NCBI GenBank assembly: GCA_003255025.1
Contig: QANY01005731.1
Location: 691,019-755,018 of the forward strand
Direction of reading: 5' to 3'
Length of the DNA: 64,000 nucleotides
Source: Datisca glomerata
Taxonomy: Eukaryota; Streptophyta; Magnoliopsida; Cucurbitales; Datiscaceae
Shown here: positions 48,640 through 58,800 of the stretch, in pieces
Layout: each line of letters opens with the position of its first letter
Numbering within the stretch: the first letter of the stretch is position 1
Made by a program: the position numbers and the translations under genes
The notes under the pieces: model-generated
Told to the model about the DNA's origin: nothing
Seen by the model: only the letters and a program-made list of their open reading frames with translations
Databases searched by the model: none

Positions 48640-49185
48640 CTAGAGCTCTATTGTTCTAGAGCATCGTGCTAGTCATCACTTTTTAATTCTGAATAGCGGT
48701 TTAAAACACCGCGCTAGTCATCACTTTTTGTTTCGTGGAGTCTAGTAAAGCATTTTTGCTCTAACCAGAGCTATTTTCCTGTTTGACGAGCTAATATGCT
48801 CAGTAGACATCACTTTTTATCCCGACTGACGGGTTAGAGTATCACACAAGTCATCATTTTTTAATCTCGACTGGCGGGCTAGAATACTATGTCAGTCACC
48901 ACTTTTTAATCTTGACTATCGGGCTAGAACACCGTATCAGTTATCATTTTTTAAATTCCAATTAGCAGGCTAGAACACCGCGTCAGGCATCACTTTTTGT
49001 TTTGTGGAGTCTAGTCAGGCATTTCTACTCCGACCAGAGCTCATTTTCCATCTAACGAGTTGGTATGCTCGCAAACATCACTTTTTGATCCCGACTGGTG
49101 GGTTAGAGTACCGCGTGAGTCATCACTTTTTAATACCAACTGGTGGGCTAGAACACCGTGCCAGTTATAACTTTTTCCTTCGTCG
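48640..49185 (+). repeat. Tandem repeats in the gypsy element, ~50-bp units in a ~254-bp higher-order unit
   Basis: The unit is roughly GTCATCACTTTTTAATCCCGACTGGCGGGCTAGAACACCGCG (here split: GTCATCACTTTTTAAT, CCGACTGGCGGGCTAGA, ACACCGCG), repeated about nine times with changes. A variant block with GTGGAGTCTAGT and CGACCAGAGCT occurs at about 48737 and again at about 48991, giving a ~254-bp higher-order period. Position: between the end of pol and the 3' end of the antisense ORF. Confidence 0.85.
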
Positions 49186-49257
49186 ATCATTCCTTGGAGA
49201 AAATGGCTTTTATATTTGACATCCTACATAGATGTAGTCCTGCACCTCTTCCTTTTG

Positions 49258-51760
49258 CTATTGATAGTAGATCTTCAGGTGCTCCACGTTCCAAGGGTGC
49301 ATCAAATCCCACCAATCCATGTCATGGAATCGATACGTGTCAAGGCGTACCACTTCTGTAACCAAGTAAGGCCCTTCCTAATTGTGTTTAAGGTCCCTTA
49401 TCTTTGCGTCTTTCCTTTTTCATAGGGCTAGGTCACCCGTTCAAAACCGCCAGACCCTCGTCCTGGAATGTTTGCAGTCATATGCCATTTATCGCACATT
49501 CTCATGAAATTCTTGGTATCTGAAACCATCATCAGCCAATAATACCCCTGCCTCTGTATCTTATGATGCAGTGTATGGGCCCCACTGTGGTTCTGGCAGA
49601 CTTCCTCGTGAACCTCCGTCATGATGTACAACGCCTCATTAGGTGCAACGCACCTCTGGTAGTGGTATTAAAAGGCTCTTTTGTACAGAGTTTCATCAAA
49701 AATTATATAATTGGCTTACCTAAGGTGGAGCTTTCTTGCAACTTTGATATATGGAGGTAGTGTTCCATTTCGTAGATACTCGAGTATAGGGGTGATCCAC
49801 GATGGAGCTCGCATTTCTCTAATGGTCTATAACACCTCCACCCCACTGATGCTTGGGCACGAGAGAAATTACACGGGCATGATCCTACTGATCTCTATGT
49901 CATAGGAGGAAGCCAATTTAGCCAACGCGTCCACGTTAATGTTTAGGCTCCGAGGGATTTGTTGGATTGTGTAAGAGTTACAATTTCCAAGGAGGGACCG
50001 TGCTTGGACCAGGTATCTGGTCATATTGTCCTCATTCGCTTGATATTCCTCCCTGATTTGGTTCAGGATAAATTGGGATTCGTTGTAAATCTTCATCATC
50101 CTTGCATTCAGAGTTCCTACCAAACATAAACCCGCTAGCATCACCTCAAACTCTGCTTCATTGTTTGAAGCTTTGAATCCAAAGTGCAAGGCGTACTCAA
50201 CCTGAGACTGGTTAGGCGCTACGAGTAGTACGTCTGCCTCACTTCCCATTTTGTTGGAGGCGTCGTCCACATATAGGGTCCATGCACCTCCATTGGTCCT
50301 CACTTCCTCTTCATGACACATCGTCATATTCATGATTAAATCCTCCATCACATGTCCCTTGAGGGCAGTTTGTGGAACGAATCACAGGTCAAATTCACTA
50401 AGTTGCGTGGCCCACTTGGTAATACGCACTGAGGTCTCGGGTTTCTGGAGGACCTACTGGAGTAGAGAATTCATAAGAATTTGAATGGAGTAGGCCTGGA
50501 AGTATGGACAAAGTTTCCACGCCGCAGTGACCAGGGAAATGGCCATCTTCTCCAATTCCAGGTAATGTTTCTCCGCCCCTGCCATGGCCTTGCTAACATA
50601 GTAGATTAATTAGCTTCTGGACAAAGTCATATCTGATTCGGACTAGGGCCACACTAACGGCCATTTTCTGAGACCGCCAGGTTATGACAACACCTCTATA
50701 TACACAGGTTTGGAGAGCACTAGCGGGGAGCTCATGTAGCTCTTCAGAGCTAAGAAAGCTTCTTCGCACTCCTTGGTCAATTCAAAGGAAGCATTCTTCC
50801 TCATGATTTTAAAGAAAAGAAGGCATTTATCCGTGGCCCGAGAGATGAATCGATTAAGGGTAGCAACCCGTCCCGTAAGACATTGGACCTCATTGACGCT
50901 TCTCGGGGCCTCCATCTCCAGCATCGTCTTTATGTTATCATGGTTGGCTTTGATCCCTCTTTGGTTGACCATAAAACCCAAAAAATTTCTAGAGCCAACA
51001 CCGAAAGCACATTTTGAAGGGTTCAACTTCATCTGGTATTTCCTAAAGGTGTCGAATGTTTCAGTGAGGCCGGTAATGTTGTTCGTAGACCTCTTACTCT
51101 TAACTCGCATGTCATCCACGTACATTTCCATGTTCCTTGATATTTTCTCAAAGAACACTTTGTTGACCAGCCTTTGATAGGTGACCCCTGTATTTTTTAA
51201 CCTGAACGTCATCACCGTGTAGCAATAAGTTCCTCGATTAGTGATGAAGGAAGTTTTCACCTGGTCAGGCGGGTGCATTAGAATTTAATTGTACTCTGAA
51301 TAGGCGTCCATGAAACTAAGTAGATCATTTCCCGACGTGGCATCGACCAGCTGGTCTATGTAGGGGAGAGGGAAGTTATTTTAGGACAAGCTTTATTTAA
51401 ATTCGAGTTTATACAGACTCTCCACTTACCATTTCTTGATTATCACGACATTGGCCAACCATTCTGGGTATTGGACTTCTTTGATAAATTTGGCGAGAGG
51501 AGTTTCTCCACCTTCGCAATAACGGCTTCGTCTCTTTCTGCATTCATACTCCTCGTTTTCTACCTGAATGGCCTAAAATTTGAGTATGTATTAAGGTGGT
51601 GGGTGATAATGTGCCGACCTATGCCAGGCATGTCCTTGTGGCTCCATGCAAAAACATCATTATTATCTCGGAGGAACTTCATGAGTTCCTCTTTCTGCTC
51701 TAGGGTGAGCATCAACCCAATTTAGATCATCTTCTCTAGCTGTTCCAGTGAGAGAATAAC
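49258..51760 (-). pseudogene. Gypsy (Tat) pol remnant: RT, RNase H, integrase ends
   Basis: Read leftward: an RT N-terminal part from about 51750 (NNDVFAWSHKDMPGI; EWLANVVIIKK), YIDQLVDATSGNDLLSFMDA, then an open 198-codon frame 51278-50682 with the catalytic MYVDDM (YVDD at 51111-51122) and FLGFMV. RNase H 50351-49869: WTLYVDDASN, KASNNEAEFEVMLAGL, QIPRSLNINVDALAKLAS. Integrase H2C2 zinc finger 49631-49440: NHSGAHTLHHKIQRQGYYW. It then jumps to the C-terminal WNVEHLKIYYQ stop (49258). The DDE integrase core is missing. Aspartic protease and gag are also absent. Confidence 0.88.
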
Positions 51761-51860
51761 TGGTTCCACGGGTTCATCCTGTTGTTATTCAGTGGGCGGT
51801 TCGTCGACTGTTGCCATTCATTTATTGGTTCCAACTTCGTGGGGTCACTCACTTTAGTTA

Positions 51861-51885
51861 CTCGATCCCCACAAACGATTCCAAC
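51861..51885 (-). other. Gypsy primer binding site, degenerate
   Basis: On the minus strand, directly after the LTR end CAACA, the sequence reads GTTGGAATCGTTTGTGGGG. This corresponds to the TTGGCGCCGTTTGTGGGG type of PBS common in Tat elements, with the GCGCC centre mutated. Confidence 0.65.
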
Positions 51886-52622
51886 TGTTGTTACTGAAAA
51901 TCTCTGGTATGAGGTGGCAATCAATCTCTCCTTCATGTAGGGATCTTGTCTACCTGAAATATGCACGACACAAATGAAGAACTCTAAAGATGAAGAAAAT
52001 CGGGGGTAGTTTCCTCATCGAAGAGCCTCTAATGCCTAAGTCAATATCCTAGAGAAAACTTGGAAGAGTTTTGCTTCAGAGAGAGTTTCGTACCTAGCCC
52101 AGTATGAAGATGGGAGATTTATATTTGAATTTTTGGAGAGGGATGCGTGTCAAGTGAACTTCGGGCAAGTTGATGACTCTTTTTTTATATGACGAGTTGG
52201 GGTAGGATTTAATGCATTTGTCCCCCGAGCTGCCGTGAAGGGACGTGCATTTATGTTGATTTCCCTTTAATCATGCAGGACGTGGTGGAAGCGACTGTTT
52301 AGTTTCTAACTTGACATTTCATTATGGCGATTGAAGTCGACCGGCGCCTGCGCAAATGGGGAAACACCACGTGGATACTACTTTCAGTAATAACGATGAG
52401 GCATAGCACTGAGCCGCCGTGTCAAACCCTCCTCTCGAGGCCTTTTTGTTTATGCGGGTCGGTGTCGCCCAAGATCCTTTTGGGGCAGACCTGGTCAGGT
52501 CCGTTTTTTCCCTCTTAAGAGCTCAGCTCTCCACTTCCTCTTCCTGGGGTAGAGCATAGACATCTGTCGTGGCATGTCACGTGGTGCTGTGCCATTGGTA
52601 GCCCAAAAATACGCATAAAACA
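51886..52622 (-). repeat. Gypsy 5' LTR, about 737 bp
   Basis: The plus strand runs TGTTGTTACTGAAAATC ... TGAGGTGGCAATC ... GCATAAAACA. It is collinear with the split 3' LTR (landmarks ATGTAGGGATC, CTCATCGAAGAGC, CGAGCTG, GGTCGGTGTCGCCC, GGTAGCCC). Confidence 0.88.
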
Positions 52623-52962
52623 TACATATTTAACTTGCATTTTCCTTTGTTAAAGCCAATTTATGAGAGAATAAGAAGCTATAAAACCTCATCCACTCCT
52701 AAGAAGAAAATACTACTTTTGGCTACACGAGCTTGGAGACCAGACAATTTGCCAAAGAGATCAATCCCTGCTTTAACACATTTAACAGATTCGAGCTCAA
52801 CCTTGCAGAACACGAGAAGATCATCAACAAAACATAGGTTAATAATTTTGTCTTTCTTGCATCTCGAGTGAAATTGAAAGTTGGGGAGATGAGCACATTG
52901 GTTAAGGATGCCAATCAGAACTTCCATAATTAGGACAACAAGGAAGGAGATTATGGTTTTAA
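52623..52962 (-). pseudogene. LINE, RT fragment (right part of the split element)
   Basis: The minus strand reads ISFLVVLIMEVLIGIL, then CFVDDLLVFC (RT catalytic motif, FADD to FVDD), LFGKLSGLQARVAKSSIFFLGV and GFNKGK, up to the gypsy junction. The next expected LINE residues (GVPLIS) begin on the far side of the gypsy element at 38129. The right flank TGGTTTTAA (52954-52962) equals the sequence at 36649-36657 beside the poly(A), a 9-bp target duplication of the whole LINE. The LINE is 5'-truncated within the RT domain. Confidence 0.85.
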
Positions 52963-53469
52963 GTTTTTTAACATACTAGATTCATATTATAAAATAAAAT
53001 TAATATGAAGAACGTATAAATAAATATGAGTACATCATTTTAACGATAAAAATAGTATATAATAAAGATTAATTAAAAGATGACAAACACAAGCATTGCA
53101 CGTGAACATGTATGAGAAATAATAAAAGAGGAAAAACACATCACACTACAACAAAAAAGGGTTTAGATGACGATGAAAACCCGTTAATTACGGGCAAGTG
53201 ACTGTCATCTATCGGGCTATCAGTTAAACTCATTTTATCAAAAATCGTCATCAAAAGGTTCCGCCAAAACACTTTTGATGACAGGGAATCCCTATCATTA
53301 AAAGTATCGTAAAAACACCTTTAATGATGGGGATTACCTGTCATTATAGGTGCCACAAAAACACCTATAATGATGGGGAATTCGTGTCATTAAAAGATCA
53401 TTTAAAAAAAATTGTAACGGAAAGGCAAAGACCTGCCTTCCCATGACAATTTTTCATTAAAAATCCACC

Positions 53470-54110
53470 TTAGGAGAAAGTTTTATGAAATGAGATGAAA
53501 GATTTTAAAGCAACGAAAAAAATGATTAATTAACGTAACTAGCAAAAATATAAAACACCTTTTTATCCCGTAACTACAGTACAATGTAAACAGCTTCAAG
53601 TTCTAGAAAAACCGATTAATTAACAATCTCTAAACAACTCACATGGTTCTCCACTCGTGTTCAATTGGACTAAAACTTTCAAAGGCTCCCTACCAAGGCT
53701 GGAAATTCCACGGTCAAGATGATTTGCAATCTGTAGTTCATAAAAGTAAAGCACCACATAAATCACGTTTTAGAAGTGGCATTCAATAGGGAAAACATCA
53801 AACAAGGACAACAAGTAGCCAACTGTAGAATGGTCTACTCTAATAAATACAAGAGATATAAGATAGGACTAGTGTTTACCTTCTCATTATCCACACCCTC
53901 AAACATGGCCAGATTTGGGACTGCAGCTGCGCAACAGAATTTAACTCTTAACATATAACACACTCATCTCTTATGTACCCAAGCAAGACATATACAAAAA
54001 GATACTGCACATTTCATAATTGACACAGCCATTAAGTGGAAAATGAGTATAATTTTCACATAGAAACACAAATCGATATCATCTGTTAAAAATTTAATAA
54101 GAAGGATAAC
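53470..54110. other. CACTA interior without recognised content
   Basis: It is AT-rich and no coding similarity is recognised. It might include 3' flanking sequence of the captured gene. Confidence 0.45.
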
Positions 54111-54116
54111 ATTTCT

Positions 54117-55618
54117 ACCGATCTTTCTCATCATTTTCATCATCTTCATCTTCATCGTCATCACTGATATCATTGACATCATCATCATCAGTAGTAGAAT
54201 TCCCATCTTCATCTCCAGGTATCACATTGTCATTTACTAATTCATCATCTTCACCACTACCATCATCACTGTCTATCTGGTCTTCCCTATCATTAGCTTC
54301 ATCATTATCATCACTATTGAATGTGGACTCATCAGTATTGTCCCCGTTCAACTCAACATTCTCATCTCGCAATAACTTAGCACCAGGAACATCGCTGGCT
54401 ACACTGACTTCTCCATATGCTTTCAGTTTTGCCTTCGGATCTGTAGAGCGTCCCTAGTCCCTCTTAACCAGCAGTGACGGACAAACCTACATACAAAGAA
54501 ATGTTCAAGCCACCCAAATTTATCAGCTACATCTAGACAATGTAGAAAAAGACAAGGACATTCCAAATTACACCACTCAAAGACAAGAAAATCAACAGGG
54601 AAGATGTAAATGTCATTTATTACCTCTCTAAATAATCCAATAAGTGAACATGCTGCCACTAAAATTGTTTTCTCATGTGATTTCTTGTATAAAGCAAGAT
54701 CTTGCAGCAAATCTTCCGTCATTATCTTGTTCCCGGAAAAAATACCAGTATCAACAATTTGCAAATATAATCGTGAATGTCTAAAAGAAAATGGAAAATA
54801 TCAAAGGAATATAGTTCGGTGGAATAAAGAGTTAAGACTTGAGAGTAACATCACTTGTTAGCTTATAAAAATGAATACCCACACCAGATTCAAAAAGAAA
54901 ACCGTATAGAAAATAAATAAAAACTGAACAAAATGGTGAAGGTTTAAAATTTAATTGATATTACCAAGGACAAGGGGAAAATAGATATAACACGTGATCT
55001 GAGAAGCGAACTTATTAGTTTTAAAATGTATAAAGAAATTTCTAGACAACATAAAACAGATACTCTTAAAAATAGCATATTAAACAATTTTATTGTAAAT
55101 TTAGTATAGCAGACCAGATTTGAATGCAACTGGAATATACAAATACTTACCAAGGGAATTCGTAAACATAACTCCCTTATTACATTCAGTCCAATAGCAA
55201 CGGCCTGGCAAAAGTAAAATGAAAGTTATAATCGGAGGTAGGAGGAAGAAAAAAGGAACAACGAACGAATCTCTTAAGCAAAATCTATGGACGTGATCGA
55301 TCGTGTACAAATTGATTTACTATTTGCTTGAACAAAGATTCGACTGCATCAAGGGGAACCTGAGTCCAACATTGTTGCTTAAATCAATGACAGGAAATTA
55401 TGGAAGTTGAAAGAAATACAATTAAGCAAAAGATCGCTCAGCATACCATATCATGGCAGGCTTGAATTGCTGCAGCAATTAAATTGGTCACATCACATTG
55501 ATGGGGCTACAAATGAAGATATATTCAATTAATCATTATGTGCTTATCTTTATAGAATCCAATTAATTAGTTAGTGACATACTGCCTATATTTCTGGAGG
55601 AAAGGGTAAAAATCTAAC
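54117..55618 (-). pseudogene. SDA1: Captured, intron-containing SDA1 gene fragment
   Basis: SDA1 proteins act in 60S ribosome biogenesis and nuclear export. On the minus strand six exon-like blocks read in order as SDA1: 55582-55618 (FLPFLQKYRQ), 55447-55506 (PHQCDVTNLIAAAIQACHDM), 55279-55359 (VPLDAVESLFKQIVNQFVH, DRSRP), 55151-55204 (AVAIGLNVIRELCLRIPL), 54624-54725 (MTEDLLQDLALYKKSHEK, SLIGLFRE), and 54117-54486 (VCPSLLVKRD, stop, GRSTDPKAKLKAYGEVSVAS, then an acidic Asp/Glu-rich tail). Most borders keep GT..AG, so genomic DNA, not cDNA, was taken. The TAG in the last block, a TAG after DRSRP and an altered donor after the first block show it is not functional. The N-terminal half and the far C-terminus of SDA1 are absent. 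Confidence 0.88.
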
Positions 55619-55619
55619 A

Positions 55620-56930
55620 AAATCAATTGACGAAGGCCAACGGTTCTAATAACTACTTTCAGCATCATCATCTTAACCTAATAATTCAAAAATTAGTAAC
55701 CAGTCAACATAACCATATTTCTCTGCAGTATCACAAGCAAGCAAAGAAATTAGATAATAACACTGTACTATTTATTTCCTTTCGCATACTGACTATAGAC
55801 AAAAGGAGATTTTTTTATCAATATAAACAGAAAGACGTCGTTAATCATTGAACTAGAATACTCCATTTGAGTGTGATGGGAATCAACTAAGACAAAAATA
55901 AGAATGCAATTGTGACAAATCCAAGTTGGTTGAGCAACCGAATGTTGTTGCAACAAGACTTCAAATTAATTTGGATTCTTATATTGAGAAGCATTTAAAG
56001 AATAGGCAATTATATATATGCATACACACACATATTATAAGTATATATGTACATATAAACAAGATTAGTATTAATGTGTAAAATTGATCAATTACGTAAC
56101 TAAAAATTGATCTCATCAATGTCAATATACCAGTCTTGACACAGCGATATCAGGTCATATTAGCATCATACACGAGAGAGAGAAGACCTGAGGTCCCCTC
56201 ATGTGTACAATGGACAATCAGTAAGGCACCAGATACATGACCGATCTTACTCCTACTCTCATCTTTAATCGTCATCCACCCATGCGATCTTTTAAAATCC
56301 TTAATGCAGGAAAAATTGTACCTTCGTTGTTTCTATAATAGTAAAATTAGAACAAACTTACATACTTAAGTCATTTCTGCATCTCGGAGTCAGGTCGTAC
56401 AGATCTGGGTAAGCATATTTTCTCCTATCTCAATGTCAACCTAGAGAAATAAATCAAAAAAATACACTATATACATGATTGACTTACATCTCTAGCACTG
56501 CCGAATCCTGAACTGCTTATGGCCTCCATAGCAAGCCTAACCAGACGGACAAGTTCATCCACGTCTCGGAAGCTGCAATCAAAGAGACTCTTAACAAAAA
56601 GCAACAAAAATTGTAACCCTTACCTTAGGTTGACCATCGTGAAATTCAAAACAACAAATATCATAGGGACAAAACCCACCTCGAACCCTTGGCTTTGGTT
56701 ATGATCAACATGAAGCCTTAGGTCCCGAAAAGGAAAATGAGAAGAAAGGAAAAATTCAAAACCTTAGGTCAAATATTCAACTACCATGAGGAAGGGGGGA
56801 GAGAGATGAGAGCTTCGACTGTTTGAGAGATGAGAGGGAATGCTAGGGTTGTGAGGAATTTGAGTTTTATATAGATGTCTTCGTAATTAAAAGGAAATAT
56901 ATATATATATATGTGGATATTTATTATCAT
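55620..56930. other. CACTA interior, mostly unassigned
   Basis: It is AT-rich. One exon-like stretch on the minus strand, 56490-56577, is bounded by TTGCAG and GTAAGTC and encodes DVDELVRLAMEAISSSGFGS; I do not recognise it. It may be another captured exon or part of the element's former gene. A short (AT)n tract lies at about 56898-56911. Confidence 0.4.
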
Positions 56931-57016
56931 GCTACAAAGTAAAAACATTTTATGACAGTGTTTGTAAATACTGTCATATTACTGTTATTAAAAAGTTATA
57001 TTTTATAGTAGTGTCA

Positions 57017-57591
57017 GCGTGGTGGCCAATTGTTTAACCAAAACGTCAGAGCTTAGGAACTTAATGAATTGGTTGGAATATTAGATAGAACATATCCGAC
57101 GGATTGGTTCGGTCTCATTTTCCACGTCTCACATATTCATTTGGAGTCTATTAAATTCACACTTATTACTTGTATTTCCTTTTATCCATTTTGTTTGTTA
57201 CGAAGTTACAAATTCTATTAGATTAGAGATAGACGTGATTAATCAAACTTTTTTTTTCATTTAATTGACATTATGAAAGATAATAAATTTTCACGGTCTA
57301 TATCAAACATCGAAATAACATAAAATACTCATGTATAATACTTTTTTTTGTTGTCGAGTACACAATAAGTTCAACATAAATAACGAGACAGATCTAAAAT
57401 GGTAAATGTAAAAAAATCCCTTTTATTCACGGATTCAACGGGCTCTAAATGTGCATAAAATGACAAGTCGTCACGTTTTCTTTCGACAGTGCGAGTGACT
57501 TCTAGTACTTGATTGACTCTGACAAATATACGTACCACATTCGACAAAATTCTAGTTCTTAATATTATAATTGTTACACAAATGTAGATTG
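57017..57591. other. Intergenic, no gene
   Basis: Nothing recognisable is seen between the CACTA element and the next hAT-like element. Confidence 0.6.
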
Positions 57592-57600
57592 CTACTTATT

Positions 57601-58800
57601 TAGGGTATGCATGGTCAGTTCGGTCTGGTTTTTAGCATAAAAATTGGATCGAACTGAAATTCAAAGTCTTGTCATAATGAGGATCGTATCTACCAATTAT
57701 ATGAATATAAACTGAACTGACCGGAACATAAAATAATTGATCCATTCCGGTCAGGTTTTAGAGTCCACCAATTTTTTCTAGAGGCGTCCATTATGACTTT
57801 CATCATACATGTTTCAAAAAATTCTAAGTTTTCCATGCATGACATTAAAAACTCAAAATTTAACCACAACATGTAATGTAAACATTCTAAGTTTTCCGTT
57901 TGGTACAACAATTCTTAAGCTGCACAGTCCATGGTTTTTGGACACAAAAATAGGCAGCGACGGGTGAACCCTATCGTGCCTGTATAAGCTTCGTTTTGAT
58001 ATCTTAAAAGCCACGTGGTTCCATCCCATGTCAAAAGTTATGTCCTACGGAAGTTAACATGCGCTTGCCACGATCCGTCTGTTACAACAATTCTAAAACT
58101 GCACAGTCCGTGATTATTGTACTCAAAACTGGGTTGTAATGGGTACACCTTCTCGCACATGTACGTCTCTGAATAAGCTTCGATTTGATATCTTACCGGC
58201 CACGTGATTTCACCCATGTCAAAAGTTATGTCGTACGAAGATGACATGCGCGTGCTGGGATCCGTATGTTACAGCAATTCTAAAGCTGCACAGTCGATGG
58301 TTTTTAACACGAAATATGGCTGCGACGAGTGAACCCTGTCGTACATGTAGCCCTCTGAATAAGTTTTGATTTGATATCTTACAGGCCACGTGGTTTCACC
58401 CATGTCAAAAAGTTATGCCCTATGGAAGTTGACATGCGTGTGCCACGATCCGTCTGTTATAGTAATTCTAAAGCTACACAGTCCCTGATCATTGTACTCG
58501 AAACTGGGCTACAACAGGTTAGTGTATCGCACATGTTGGTCTCTGAATAAGCTTCGATATGATATCTTATAGGACACAAGGTTCCACCCAATAAATATGA
58601 TATATATGTGAGAGATGATAAATGATCGGTTCGGTCTGTTCGATCAAAATGTAAGAAAATTTTAGACCAAACAGAAAGTTCAATTTTTTTTAATCCATTA
58701 CCAAACCAACCACATTTAGCTAAAAAAACCTGACCAAATCAATCATTTTCGGCTTGGTCTCGATCATTTAGATTGATTTGGTCATTTTTTGTACACCCTA
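57601..58800. mobile_element. hAT-like non-autonomous element containing a minisatellite
   Basis: The left tip TAGGGTATGCATGGTCAG and the reverse complement of the right tip, TAGGGTGTACAAAAAATGAC, are short imperfect inverted repeats. Subterminal GGTTCGGTCTG/GACCAAGCC-type sequence (57619-57660, 58625-58790) is as in the hAT at 9883. The candidate 8-bp flanks are CTACTTAT (57592-57599) and CTGCTTAT (58801-58808), one mismatch, with one extra T on the left. No transposase is present. Confidence 0.55.
57905..58595 (+). repeat. Minisatellite, about four units of ~180-190 bp
   Basis: Units begin near TTCT(A/T)AA(G/A)CTGCACAGTC at 57912, 58091, 58278 and 58466. Each then contains TCTGAATAAGCTTCGATTTG-like, GATATCTTA, CCACGTGGTTTCACCC, ATGTCAAAAGTTATG, GACATGCG and CGATCCGTCTGTTA segments. 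A single unit of the same family sits inside the palindrome array at 8085-8280. Confidence 0.9.

Larger units (their letters stand above)
42281..48660 (+). pseudogene. Antisense extra ORF of the Tat gypsy element (transposase_28-like), interrupted
   Basis: From the ATG at 42281 the plus strand reads MDSGSTETNGSLSDPKRD, then YPCSFTEGDLIFLQEKYYLP. After a stop it continues with EDGEKVSAPRHGRIGLY, LRLPLYPFF and, in another frame, LAQLQPNSWRV. This order matches the 'putative gypsy type transposon' domain (PF04195 family). It is cut at about 42665 by copia LTR sequence and resumes after 46540, with MATLSKPRVKLEGVKAQK at 47258, an intron-like gap (donor GGC|GTAAGT at about 47859, acceptor TTCGCAG at about 47936), LAYNAAMLAHFGRCRATMF and a coiled-coil-like C-terminus to about 48655. 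Stops and shifts make it non-functional. Its role in living elements is unknown. Confidence 0.7.
38130..52622 (-). mobile_element. Ty3/gypsy element, Tat lineage, with internal deletions and nested insertions
   Basis: LTRs are at left (38130-38148 joined to 41066-41727) and right (51886-52622). Between them, minus-strand pol fragments (RT, RNase H, integrase ends) are followed by a plus-strand extra ORF. An antisense ORF between pol and the 3' LTR is a known trait of Tat-type elements. The PBS lies at the right LTR and the PPT at the left. gag and protease are missing: RT homology begins only about 100 bp from the PBS. The element is inserted in the LINE whose halves flank it. The outer end of the left LTR lacks about 22 bp present in the right LTR, so no target duplication can be seen. 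Confidence 0.85.
53144..57013. mobile_element. CACTA (CMC) transposon, 3870 bp, carrying an SDA1 fragment
   Basis: The left tip is CACTACAACAAAAAAGGG; the reverse complement of the right tip is CACTACTATAAAATAT. Both are flanked by TCA (53141-53143 and 57014-57016), the 3-bp target duplication expected for CACTA elements. Subterminal repeats (CACCTATAATGATGGGG, CTGTCATTATAGGTG and variants) occupy 53170-53460, and TATGACAGTG/CACTGTCATA-type repeats 56945-56985. No transposase was recognised. The interior contains a multi-exon host-gene fragment at 54117-55618. Confidence 0.9.

Noticed and set aside
54115..54372. Independent acidic protein gene
   Set aside because: The Asp/Glu-rich frame continues upstream into SDA1-specific sequence and is better explained as its exon.
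54173..54457. Ser-rich plus-strand open frame
   Set aside because: It is antisense to the acidic exon of the captured SDA1 fragment.
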